Assembly: GCA_023700805.1 (NCBI GenBank)
Contig: JAMPYF010000005.1
Coordinates: 1-64,000, forward strand
Length of the DNA: 64,000 bases
Reading direction: 5' to 3'
Source: Sulfuritalea sp.
GTDB lineage: Bacteria; Pseudomonadota; Gammaproteobacteria; Burkholderiales; Rhodocyclaceae
Under the pieces are notes generated by a model, which was given only the letters and a program-made list of their open reading frames with translations, had not been told where the DNA came from and made no database searches. This document shows positions 37,725 to 45,536 of this stretch, piece after piece. Each line of letters begins with the position of its first letter. Position 1 is the stretch's first letter. The position numbers and the translations under genes are program-made.

Positions 37725-37739
37725 GCCGACGACATGATG

Positions 37740-38093
37740 CTAGCGGCGGAAAGCGAAGTACCAGATGAAGAACACGACCAGGATAAGCGCAACGAGGCCG
37801 TCACCACCGGCCGGAACCGCATTGATCTGGCCGGCGAGATTGCCGACTTCTTCGTCGGTCATCGCCGCCACGCGGTCGCGGGCTTGCTGCGCGTCCAGTC
37901 CCAGGGCCTGGAACTCGCCGACGGTCTGCGCGCGATTGAGGTGGTTCAGCACCAGGCTGCGATTCGCCTGCACCGTCGCGGCGGAACTCACCTGGTCGGT
38001 ACCGATCATGCTGGCCTGCCCGGTCTGGAAGGGCAGCGTAATCAAGGCTACGGCGAGAAAACGGCACATCAACTTCTTGAAGGCGGTATTCAT
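37740..38093 (-). CDS. PA2779-like small membrane protein
   Basis: The 117-residue protein has an N-terminal signal (about 9-28), a conserved middle (LNHLNRAQTVGEFQALGLDA, then QARDRVAAMTDEEVGNLAGQ), and a C-terminal membrane helix ending WYFAFRR. It is the usual partner of PA2778-type cysteine peptidases and may be their substrate or anchor (inference). The ATG at 38093 follows AAGGAGAC. The peptidase gene begins 15 nt after its stop. Confidence 0.85.
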   Translation of the reverse strand: MNTAFKKLMCRFLAVALITLPFQTGQASMIGTDQVSSAATVQANRSLVLNHLNRAQTVGEFQALGLDAQQARDRVAAMTDEEVGNLAGQINAVPAGGDGLVALILVVFFIWYFAFRR

Positions 38094-38285
38094 GATTGTC
38101 TCCTTGGCTTCTTTGGATTATTGACGCCCCTGCAGCGGAAACCTGCCGAACCCTGACCGCCACCGTGGCTCGTGCCGCGTCCAGCTCGATGCGCAGCGCG
38201 CATATTATGCAGGACGACGAATTTTTTCGACTTGAGGATCAGTCACAAAGTTCAATCCGCATCGGCTCGAATGCGCCCCGGCTGG

Positions 38286-38307
38286 CGCCGTATCGCCAGC
38301 GCCAACT
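38286..38307 (-). repeat. 22-bp motif, copy H (perfect)
   Basis: Perfect copy 15 nt past the stop of the GntR-type regulator, in sense with it. Confidence 0.85.
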
Positions 38308-38322
38308 CTTTGCTGCGGTGCT

Positions 38323-39078
38323 TCAGCTTCCCTGGCGGCGCAGGGCGCTTTGCCGGCGTTCGGCTTCCCGGGCGCTGTCGGCCATGCTCTGGCGCACGAA
38401 CTCCACGTGCTCGCGCGCGGCGCGCGCCGCCGCCTCAGGCCGGCGCTCGCGGATCGCCAGCCAGATCGCGCGGTGCTGCTCCTGCAACTGGTCCCAGCGC
38501 AGCTTGCGCGCATGCAGATGTTCGAGATTGCGTGAAATATGACCATGGATGACGCGCAGCAGGCTGGCCGTCTGCTGGCCGATGAACACATTGTGGGCGG
38601 CCTCGGCAATCGCCTGATGGAATGCCACGTCGGTATCGACGGCGGCCGCGAGATCCCGGTTCGCATACACCGCGTCGAGCGCCGCGAAGGCCGCATCGAT
38701 GCGTTCGATGTCGGCATCGGTCGCGCGCTCGGCGGCGAACCAGGCCGCCTGCCCTTCGAGCATGTGGCGGAATTCGAGCAGGTCGCTTTGCAGGCCCGGA
38801 TGCCCGTTCAGCATTTCCTGCCAGGGATCGACAAAGCTCGCCTCCAGGCGGTCGGTCACATAGGTGCCGCCGCCGTGGCGCGTGGTCAGCAGGCCTTTCG
38901 ACACCAGGCTGCGGATCGCCTCGCGCAGGGAGGGGCGCGACACGCCGAGTTCGACGGCAAGCTCGCGCTCCGGCGCCAGGCGATCGCCGGGTTTCAGCGA
39001 GGCTTCGAGGATGCGGGCTTCCAGCTCGCCGGCGGCGACGTCGGAAACCCGCGGAACAGCGGCACGGCCTTGGTTCAT
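38323..39078 (-). CDS. GntR/FadR-family regulator of lactate utilisation (LldR-like)
   Basis: The 251-residue protein has a GntR winged helix (about 15-75: APERELAVELGVSRPSLREA, RHGGGTYVTD) and an FCD ligand domain (about 95-225) with metal-ligand histidines in FRHMLEGQ, DVAFHQAIAEAAHN and REHVEFVR. It is divergent from lutA and its operator-like sites are of the TGGTNNNACCA class, so it is very likely the lactate-responsive repressor. The start at 39078 is chosen because upstream codons overlap the promoter and lack family similarity; it has no strong ribosome site. Confidence 0.85.
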   Translation of the reverse strand: MNQGRAAVPRVSDVAAGELEARILEASLKPGDRLAPERELAVELGVSRPSLREAIRSLVSKGLLTTRHGGGTYVTDRLEASFVDPWQEMLNGHPGLQSDLLEFRHMLEGQAAWFAAERATDADIERIDAAFAALDAVYANRDLAAAVDTDVAFHQAIAEAAHNVFIGQQTASLLRVIHGHISRNLEHLHARKLRWDQLQEQHRAIWLAIRERRPEAAARAAREHVEFVRQSMADSAREAERRQSALRRQGS

Positions 39079-39090
39079 TGTTGTGGTGTG

Positions 39091-39198
39091 TGGTAAGACC
39101 AGTTGAATGATATTGACCGCAGCCTGATCCGTCAATACCGTTAAATTGACAATGAAAGGCCGTTTGCCTATAGTCGCCATCCTTATTTGGTCTTACCT
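39091..39198. promoter_or_regulatory. Divergent gntR/lutA promoters with two LldR-type operators
   Basis: Plus strand: TTGACA (39146-39151), 17 nt, TATAGT (39169-39174), start near 39181, with TGGTCTTACCT (39188-39198) just after it. Minus strand: TTGACG (39135-39130), 17 nt, TATCAT (39112-39107), start near 39100, inside TGGTAAGACCA (39091-39101). Each operator covers a start site, fitting autorepression and lut repression. Confidence 0.75.
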
Positions 39199-39245
39199 CT
39201 TTACCGCAAACACCTAACCCCAAGCGAACTCCGAGGAAAGCCTAC

Positions 39246-40040
39246 ATGGCGCACGACACCCGCAGCTACCCGCAAAAACCGGCCGACGCCTACCTGTTCG
39301 CCACCTGCCTGGTCGACCAATTCGCCCCCGACGCCGGCCTCGATGCCGTGCGCCTGCTGGAACGCGAAGGCATCGCCATCCACTTTCCCGAAGCACAGAC
39401 CTGCTGCGGCCAGCCCGCCTACACCAGCGGTTATCCTGACGAAGCGCGCGCCGTGGCGCGGCGCCAGATCGAGCTTTTCCCCGAAGCCTGGCCGGTGATC
39501 GTGCCGTCCGGTTCCTGCGCCGCGATGATGCGCCACCACTACCCCAAGCTGTTCGCCGGCGACCCGGTGCTGGAGCCCAAGGCCAGGGCGCTGGGCGAGC
39601 GGATTTTCGAACTGACCGAATTTCTCGTCCATGTCGTCGGCTTCCGCCGCGAAGACCGCGGCGAGCCCTGCACCGTCGCGCTGCACACCTCCTGCCATGC
39701 GCGGCGCGAAATGGGCGCGCACGAAACCAGCGCCGCCCTGCTCGCCGGTCTGGCCGAAGTGACGGTGGCGCAACAGGCGCGCGCCGAGGAATGCTGCGGC
39801 TTCGGCGGCACCTTCGCGATCCGCCATGCGGCGATTTCCGAGGCCATCGTCGGCGACAAGGTCGCCAGCCTCAGGGACAGCGGCGCAGGCCGTGTCGTCA
39901 GCGCCGACTGCGGCTGCCTTTTCAACATCCTCGGCCATGCCGAACACCAGGATCGCGCCGCCGGACGCAGCGAGCCCTCGCTGCCCGGCGAGCATCTCGC
40001 CAGCTTCCTCTGGCGGCGCACGGCGGGAGAACAGCAATGA
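39246..40040 (+). CDS. lutA: Lactate utilisation protein A (Fe-S subunit)
   Basis: The 264-residue protein has the two cysteine-rich CCG modules of the LutA/LldE family: CLVDQ, TCCGQPAYTSG and GSCAAMM in the first half; TSCHARRE, ECCGFGGTFA and DCGCLFN in the second. With LutB and LutC it forms an L-lactate dehydrogenase feeding electrons to the respiratory chain. The ATG at 39246 follows GAGGAAAG. Its stop overlaps the start of cassette R2 (ATGA). Confidence 0.93.
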   Translation: MAHDTRSYPQKPADAYLFATCLVDQFAPDAGLDAVRLLEREGIAIHFPEAQTCCGQPAYTSGYPDEARAVARRQIELFPEAWPVIVPSGSCAAMMRHHYPKLFAGDPVLEPKARALGERIFELTEFLVHVVGFRREDRGEPCTVALHTSCHARREMGAHETSAALLAGLAEVTVAQQARAEECCGFGGTFAIRHAAISEAIVGDKVASLRDSGAGRVVSADCGCLFNILGHAEHQDRAAGRSEPSLPGEHLASFLWRRTAGEQQ

Positions 40041-40156
40041 GCGCCGTGCGCAGGGCCGCCCCAAGCCGGCGCCAGTCATCACACGGAGCCGCGCAGCGGC
40101 GAACCATGGTCACCCCCTCGCTTGGCGAGGGGGCTGGGGGGAGAGTAGTCAAATGA
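40037..40156 (+). repeat. Intergenic coupling cassette, copy R2 (39-codon mini-ORF)
   Basis: The ATG overlaps the lutA stop and the TGA at 40154-40156 overlaps the lutC start (AATGA). The predicted peptide begins MSAVRRAAPSRRQ, includes GAAQRRT, and ends GEGAGGRVVK. The RNA can form GCCGCGCAGCGGC and CCCCCTCGC/GCGAGGGGG stems; GGGGGGAGAG provides a ribosome site for lutC. Confidence 0.8.
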
Positions 40157-40821
40157 GCGCCCGTGAAAATATTCTGGCGCGGCTGCGCCGAAGCCCGGCG
40201 GGTGCGCCGGCACCGCTGCCCGATGTCGGCGCCTGGTTCGCCGCGCGCCGCAGCGACGACCGCGAGGCGCTGATCGAGCGCTTCAAGACCCACATCCGGG
40301 CTGCACGCGCCGAGGTGCATGACACCGACGCGGCGGCATGGCCCGAGCTGCTGCTGAACCTCGCCGCCGCCAAAGGCCTGCGCACGTTGCTGGTCGGCAA
40401 GGGCACGCGCCACGGCGCAGCGCTCGCCGCCCGGCCGCAGGACGCCGTGAGCATCATCGCCTACAGCCAGCCGGCCGCCAACTGGCGCGACGAATTGTTC
40501 GACGACATCGACGCCGCCGTGACTACCGCCAGAAGCGCCATCGCCGACACCGGCAGCCTGATCCTCTGCCCCGACGCGCAGGAGCCGCGCCTGATGTCGC
40601 TGGTGCCGCCGGTGCATTTCGTGCTGCTCGACGCGCGGGCGATCCATGCCGACCTGCACGCCGCGATGACGGCCGAGAACTGGGCCGCCGGCATGCCGAC
40701 CAACGCGCTGGTGATCTCCGGCCCGTCGAAGACCGCCGACATCCAGCAGACCCTGGCCTACGGTGCCCACGGTCCACGCGAAGTGATCGTGCTGCTGTGC
40801 CGCGACGGAGTTGAGCTATGA
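40153..40821 (+). CDS. lutC: Lactate utilisation protein C (LUD domain)
   Basis: The 222-residue protein is a LUD-domain LutC: MSARENILARLRRS at the start, then a Rossmann-like core with ARSAIADTGSLILCPDAQEP and the C-terminal ISGPSKTADIQQTLAYGAHGP phosphate-type loop. It is the third component of the LutABC lactate oxidase. Gene order here is A-C-B rather than A-B-C. Start and stop both overlap repeat cassettes, so it is sandwiched between R2 and R3. Confidence 0.92.
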   Translation: MSARENILARLRRSPAGAPAPLPDVGAWFAARRSDDREALIERFKTHIRAARAEVHDTDAAAWPELLLNLAAAKGLRTLLVGKGTRHGAALAARPQDAVSIIAYSQPAANWRDELFDDIDAAVTTARSAIADTGSLILCPDAQEPRLMSLVPPVHFVLLDARAIHADLHAAMTAENWAAGMPTNALVISGPSKTADIQQTLAYGAHGPREVIVLLCRDGVEL

Positions 40822-40937
40822 GCGCCGCCCGCCGGGCCGTCCCAAGGGCGGCGCAGCCAACCTACGGAGCTGCGCAGCAGCGAACCACCGTCACCCCCTG
40901 CCTTGGGCAGGGGGCCGGGGGGAGGGTAGTCCAATGA
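40818..40937 (+). repeat. Intergenic coupling cassette, copy R3 (39-codon mini-ORF)
   Basis: The ATG overlaps the lutC stop; the TGA at 40935-40937 overlaps the lutB start. The peptide begins MSAARRAVPRAAQ, includes GAAQQRT and ends GQGAGGRVVQ. Stems include GCCGCCC/GGGCGGC and CCCCCTGCC/GGCAGGGGG; GGGGGGAGGG precedes lutB. Confidence 0.8.
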
Positions 40938-42367
40938 GCCAGCCGATGCACTATCAGCCGACCACCGGCTTTGCCGAGCGCGCCCGCGCCGCCGCCGGCG
41001 ATCCCGCGCTGCGCCGCGGTTTTCGCGGTGCCATGGATTTCCTGCAGGCCAAGCGCCTGGCCCAGTTTCCCGATGCCGGCGACCTGTCCGCGCTGCGCGA
41101 CCTCGGCGCGGCGATCCGCCGCCACGCGCTGGAGAACCTGCCGCAACTGCTGGAGCAGCTCGAAGCCAAGCTCGTCGCCAACGGCGTCCAGGTGCATTGG
41201 GCCGAGACGCCGGCCCAGGCCAATGCCATCGTGCTGGCCATCGCCCACCGCATCGATGCAAAACGCATGGTCAAGGGCAAGTCGATGGTCAGCGAGGAAG
41301 TCGGCCTCAACCACGCCATGGAAGCCGCCGGCATCGAGGCGATGGAAACCGACATGGGCGAATACATCGTCCAGCTCGCCGGCGAGGGGCCCTCGCACAT
41401 CATCATGCCGGCGATCCACAAGACCAGGCAGCAGATCGCCGAACTGTTCGCCGCCAAGCTGCCCGGCGTCGCATACACCGAGAACGTCGATGAGCTGATC
41501 AAGATCGGCCGCGAGGTGCTGCGCAGGAAGTTCGCCGCGGCCGACATCGGGCTCTCGGGCGTTAACTTCGCCGCCGCCGACAGCGGCACGCTGTGCCTGG
41601 TCGAGAACGAAGGCAACGGCCGCATGTGCACCACCGTGCCGCGCGCGCACATCGCCATCACCGGCATCGAGAAGGTCATCGCCCGGCTCGACCACGTGCC
41701 GCTCCTGAACACCCTGCTGCCGCGCTCGGCCACCGGCCAGGCGGTGGAGACCTACCAGAACTTCATCAGCGGCCCGCGCAAGGCGGACGAACTCGACGGG
41801 CCGGACGAAGTGCACCTGATCCTGCTCGACAACGGCCGCAGCCAGGCCCATGCCGACCTGCAGTTGCGCGCCACGCTGCAATGCATACGCTGCGGCGCCT
41901 GCATGAACCACTGCCCCGTGTATGCGCGCATCGGCGGCCACGCCTACGGCACCACTTATCCGGGCCCGATCGGCGCCATCATTTCGCCGCACCTGCTCGG
42001 CATCGGCGCCACCGCCGCGCTGGCCACGGCCTCGACGCTGTGCGGCGCCTGCAACGAGGTCTGCCCGGTGCGCATTCCGATCACCGAGATCCTGATCCGC
42101 CTGCGCAACGAAGCCCAGGCCCGGCCCGCCGCTGCCGGCCCGCTGCGCGGCGCCGGCGAGGCGCGCAGCGCCCTGGTCAGCGCGATCTTCCGCGCCTGGG
42201 CCGCGGTCTACAGCCACCCCGCACTCTACCGCCTGGTCACCTGGGCCATGAGCCGCGGCCGTGTCCTGACGCCGAGGGCGCAGGGCGCCTGGACCGGCAT
42301 CCGCACGCCGCTGATCCCGGCAAAGAAGCGCCTGCGCGACCTGCTGGCGCAACGCCGGCGCCAGTAG
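40934..42367 (+). CDS. lutB: Lactate utilisation protein B (Fe-S and LUD domains)
   Basis: The 477-residue protein matches LutB/LldF: an N-terminal LUD domain (KGKSMVSEEVGLNHAMEAAG, ADSGTLCLVENEGNGRM) and two [4Fe-4S] motifs in a ferredoxin-like region, CIRCGACMNHCPVY and CGACNEVCPVRIP, then a helical C-terminus. It carries electrons in the lactate dehydrogenase complex. The ATG at 40934 has GGGGGGAGGG from cassette R3 upstream. No lactate permease gene is adjacent. Confidence 0.93.
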   Translation: MSQPMHYQPTTGFAERARAAAGDPALRRGFRGAMDFLQAKRLAQFPDAGDLSALRDLGAAIRRHALENLPQLLEQLEAKLVANGVQVHWAETPAQANAIVLAIAHRIDAKRMVKGKSMVSEEVGLNHAMEAAGIEAMETDMGEYIVQLAGEGPSHIIMPAIHKTRQQIAELFAAKLPGVAYTENVDELIKIGREVLRRKFAAADIGLSGVNFAAADSGTLCLVENEGNGRMCTTVPRAHIAITGIEKVIARLDHVPLLNTLLPRSATGQAVETYQNFISGPRKADELDGPDEVHLILLDNGRSQAHADLQLRATLQCIRCGACMNHCPVYARIGGHAYGTTYPGPIGAIISPHLLGIGATAALATASTLCGACNEVCPVRIPITEILIRLRNEAQARPAAAGPLRGAGEARSALVSAIFRAWAAVYSHPALYRLVTWAMSRGRVLTPRAQGAWTGIRTPLIPAKKRLRDLLAQRRRQ

Positions 42368-42455
42368 CCGGGCTTCGGCGGGCTTGCCCGGCGCGCGACT
42401 TCCCTGTAGCTTTCCGCGCTCGACAAACAGCTGCGCGCAAGCGCCGGAGCAAACA

Positions 42456-42872
42456 ATGGAACAGTGGAAGAAGATCGTCCTGAGCGGGCTGGCGGGGCTG
42501 GCGGGATTGGCCGCCGCGACTGTGCAAGCCGGCACGCCGGAAAAGACCCCGTCCGGCCTGATCTACGAATCCCTCAAGGACGGCAGCGGCGCCAAGCCCA
42601 CGCCGACCGACAGCGTGCAGGTGCACTACCGCGGCACCTTGGTCAACGGCACCGAGTTCGACAGCTCCTACAAGCGCGGCCAGCCCGCGACCTTCCCGCT
42701 CAATCGCGTGATTCCCTGCTGGACCGAAGGCGTCTCCAGGATGAAGGAAGGCGGCAAGGCCAAACTGACCTGCCCGCCCGGCATCGCCTACGGCTCGCGC
42801 GGTGCCGGCTCGGCGGTGCCACCGGACGCGACGCTGAACTTCGAAGTGGAACTGCTCAAGGTCATGCGCTGA
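42456..42872 (+). CDS. Exported FKBP-type peptidyl-prolyl isomerase
   Basis: The 138-residue protein has a signal peptide (about 1-25, ending TVQA) and a single FKBP domain: VQVHYRGTLVNGTEFDSSYKRG, PLNRVIPCWTEGVSRMKEGG, and IAYGSRGAGSAVPPDATLNF. It should speed proline isomerisation in periplasmic protein folding. The usual dimerisation domain of FkpA or Mip is missing, so it is the short form. It is 88 nt after lutB and converges with the DUF364 gene. Confidence 0.9.
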   Translation: MEQWKKIVLSGLAGLAGLAAATVQAGTPEKTPSGLIYESLKDGSGAKPTPTDSVQVHYRGTLVNGTEFDSSYKRGQPATFPLNRVIPCWTEGVSRMKEGGKAKLTCPPGIAYGSRGAGSAVPPDATLNFEVELLKVMR

Positions 42873-42922
42873 TCCATTTGACCCATCCCGCAGCATGCGG
42901 ACAGGACCGGCCTCGGTGACGT

Positions 42923-43807
42923 TCAATCCTTTGCGGCTCGCAGCGCGGCTTCTTTGCCGACGCCGCAGGCGCGCGCCAGCAGGGTGTCGAAGCCGGGATA
43001 GCTGTCGGCGGTGAGCACAAACTTGCCGGCGAATTCGCTGCGTGCTTCGCCCCGCAGCAAGGCATCGACGAAGCCCTGCCGGTCCTTGATCCAGCTGCCG
43101 CCTTGCAACGTCACGCCGCGCGCGAAGAGGGCGTCAGGCAGGCAGCCGGCGCTGGGGCCGACCATGGCGAACCAGCGCGCATTGCGGCAATGCTCGAGCA
43201 TGCGGTCGAGGGTGTCGTTGAGCAGCAGCGTGCTGGTCGACACCACCTTGCTGCAGGCGGCGAGTTCGCCCGCGTCGAGCGTGACGCGGTAGCCTGCATC
43301 CTCGCCCGCCAGTTCGGCCCTCAGTTCGACCACGGTGAGCCGCGCGCCGCTGGCGAGGATGCGTGCCAGCAGCGGCCGGAACAGGCCGATCATGCCGATC
43401 TGCTCGCCGGCCTGCGGGTTCATCTGGCCGATCGAATCGCGACTGTCGTCGGGACGGAAGCCCGCGCGGTCGAACAGGCAGCGGGTCAGCGCGTTGGCCG
43501 CGGCGAAGCCCAGGGTTCTGGCGCAAGAGTTGGCGCTGGCGTAACGGCGCGCCAGGGCCAGCGCATCGGCGCCGGCGAGGCCCGCGCCCTCCGCGCCGCC
43601 ATGCAGGCGCGCCAGCGTGTCGTCGAGCAGGACATAGGACAGGCCCAGCGATCCGTCATCGAGCTCCAGCGCGCAGAATTCGCCGCGGTTGTCGCCGTCG
43701 CAGCCGTTCGCTCGCGGCGGCGGCAGGTGCAGGGCGCGCACGCGCGGCAGCGGGCCGTGCGCGGCGAAGGCTTCGAGCTGCGCCAGGTAGTCGGCGGCGA
43801 AACTCAT
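42923..43807 (-). CDS. DUF4213/DUF364 family protein (putative heavy-metal chelation)
   Basis: The 294-residue protein shows the DUF4213 N-domain and DUF364 C-domain: SIGQMNPQAGEQIGMIGLFR, VVSTSTLLLNDTLDRMLEHC, and MVGPSAGCLPDALFARGVTL. The family has an enolase-N-like plus Rossmann-like fold and is suggested to bind metals or small molecules; function is unproven. The dispersed motif (copy I) crosses it antisense near residues 87-93 (YASANSCARTLG). It starts at the end of cassette R4, coupling it to the ViaA-like gene. Confidence 0.75.
   Translation of the reverse strand: MSFAADYLAQLEAFAAHGPLPRVRALHLPPPRANGCDGDNRGEFCALELDDGSLGLSYVLLDDTLARLHGGAEGAGLAGADALALARRYASANSCARTLGFAAANALTRCLFDRAGFRPDDSRDSIGQMNPQAGEQIGMIGLFRPLLARILASGARLTVVELRAELAGEDAGYRVTLDAGELAACSKVVSTSTLLLNDTLDRMLEHCRNARWFAMVGPSAGCLPDALFARGVTLQGGSWIKDRQGFVDALLRGEARSEFAGKFVLTADSYPGFDTLLARACGVGKEAALRAAKD
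43528..43549 (+). repeat. 22-bp motif, copy I (perfect)
   Basis: Perfect copy inside the DUF364 gene, antisense to it. Confidence 0.85.
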
Positions 43808-43920
43808 GGGACTACACTCCCCCCGGCCCCCTCGCCAGGCGAGGGGGTGACGATGGTTCGCCGCTGCGCGGCTCCGTGTGATGACTGGCGCCCCTTCGGG
43901 CGGCCGTGCGGGGCGCTCAC
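43804..43920 (-). repeat. Intergenic coupling cassette, copy R4 (38-codon mini-ORF)
   Basis: On the minus strand a GTG overlaps the ViaA-like stop (GTGA) and the TGA overlaps the DUF364 ATG (ATGA). The peptide begins VSAPHGRPKGRQ, includes GAAQRRT and ends GEGAGGSVVP. From its centre onward it is almost identical to R2. Confidence 0.8.
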
Positions 43921-45536
43921 GGGTTCTTGCTCCCGTCTGGTTCGTCGCCGTTCCTGCGCTGCGCACCCGGATCGGACCGACGCTCGCCTTCGAGCAGCGC
44001 CGCCGAGGCCGCCGCGCCGGAGACGGTCGCCTGCTGGTTGGCCGCATTGCGCAGGGCGCCAGGGAAATACAGCGCGGTGAGCCGGTGCGTATGGATCGGC
44101 GAATCGACGTTGGCGCCGCCGTAGCGGCGCCAGTCGCGCACGGGATAGATGCTGTCGGCCACTTCGAGCAGGCCGACGGTTTCGCGGTCGGCGATCAGCA
44201 CCCCCTGCACGCGCAGGCCCAGTTCGCGCTTGACGACAGCGAGACGTGCGGCGATTTGCGGCGTGGCGCCGAATTCGCCGTCGCTGGCGATCAGCAGGTC
44301 GGCCAGCTGCCAGCGCTCCTGCTCCAGCTTGGCGATGACTTTTTCCAGCGGGCCGCAGATGTCGGTGCCGCCGCGAAACGCCTGGCCGAGAAACTGCGTG
44401 ACCCGCTCGATGCCGCCGGCATCGACGGCGAGTTCCATCTCGACCAGCTCCTCGGGACCGCCGAAGGCGAACACATGGCAGGGCCGCCGCTGGGCATGGG
44501 CCGCGCGCATGGCTTCGAGCACGACGGCCTTGGCCACCGCCTCGGCGCCGCCCTGCATCGAACCCGAGGTGTCGACGCAGACCAGGATCGGGCCCGATTC
44601 GAGGCGCTTGGCGGGCTGCAGGCCGGGGCGCGGTTGGAGCACCGGCGCCTGATGCAGCCGGATCTCGCTCAGGCGGTCGTCGTCCTCGTAGCTGAGCAGC
44701 GTGCGCTCGGCGCGCCGCGCGTGCCACACCAGGCGCAGGCGCGGATGGCCGAGCAGCATGGCCTCGGCCGGCAGCATGCGCGCGATGCGGTCGGAGCGGT
44801 GGATGCCGCGCGTCTCGCCGGGCATGTCGGGGACGCGCACGGTGCGCGCCTCGGCACGCTGGGCGATGGCCGGCTGCAGGGTCTCGACGACGGCCTGGCT
44901 GGCCGCGGCGTCATCCTCGGAGGGGCGCGAGCGGCCCAGCGCGCGGATGATTTTCACCAGCTCCGGCAGGCCTTCCAGCAGGCGACGGATGCGCAGCACC
45001 TCCTGCCAGCCGGAGGACTGCAGCAGGCCGCGCATGCGGTCCCAGCGCTGGTGTTCGCATTCGTCCGGCACCATGCCGAAGACCTCGACCAGTTCGTCGA
45101 TCTGGCCGCAGTGCTGCCGCCAGTCGGCGGCAAAGGCTTCGATCGCCATGCGCAGCGCGGCGTCTTCGGCGGCGCCGCGATCGACATAATCGACGATGAA
45201 ATCGAGATGGAACAGGATGCTCAGCAGCACCGTGTCGGTCAGTTCCTGCTGCCCGCTGCAATAGCGCTGCAGGCCCAGACCCGCCATGGCTTCGGCCAGC
45301 GCCTGCGCGACCGGCGGCGGCGGCCAGGGCCAGGCTTCTGCCTGGGGCGCGGCGCCGGCGAGCAGCTCGCGGCGCAAGTGCGCCAGCGCCGCCAGGCGCG
45401 GCTCCAGGCTGCCCTGCGAATTGGTCAGCCCGCCCAGCCAGTGCGATCGCGCCAGGCCATCCAGCGCCGCCAGGCGGCCCTCCCTGGCGGCGAACAGCAT
45501 GGGCGCCGGCAAGGCGGGTAGCAGCGGCGCGCTCAC
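43917..45536 (-). CDS. viaA: ViaA-like von Willebrand A domain protein
   Basis: The 539-residue protein has a helical N-domain and a C-terminal VWA domain (about 320-490) with the metal site DTSGSM (in ILVCVDTSGSMQGGAEAVAK), GGTDICGPLEKVIA, and IASDGEFG. The layout and adjacency to a MoxR ATPase match the RavA-ViaA pair, which in E. coli act with respiratory complexes and fumarate reductase. Its start overlaps the ravA-like stop by 4 nt (ATGA), and its stop overlaps cassette R4. The C-terminus has a basic, low-complexity tail. Confidence 0.82.
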   Translation of the reverse strand: MSAPLLPALPAPMLFAAREGRLAALDGLARSHWLGGLTNSQGSLEPRLAALAHLRRELLAGAAPQAEAWPWPPPPVAQALAEAMAGLGLQRYCSGQQELTDTVLLSILFHLDFIVDYVDRGAAEDAALRMAIEAFAADWRQHCGQIDELVEVFGMVPDECEHQRWDRMRGLLQSSGWQEVLRIRRLLEGLPELVKIIRALGRSRPSEDDAAASQAVVETLQPAIAQRAEARTVRVPDMPGETRGIHRSDRIARMLPAEAMLLGHPRLRLVWHARRAERTLLSYEDDDRLSEIRLHQAPVLQPRPGLQPAKRLESGPILVCVDTSGSMQGGAEAVAKAVVLEAMRAAHAQRRPCHVFAFGGPEELVEMELAVDAGGIERVTQFLGQAFRGGTDICGPLEKVIAKLEQERWQLADLLIASDGEFGATPQIAARLAVVKRELGLRVQGVLIADRETVGLLEVADSIYPVRDWRRYGGANVDSPIHTHRLTALYFPGALRNAANQQATVSGAAASAALLEGERRSDPGAQRRNGDEPDGSKNP

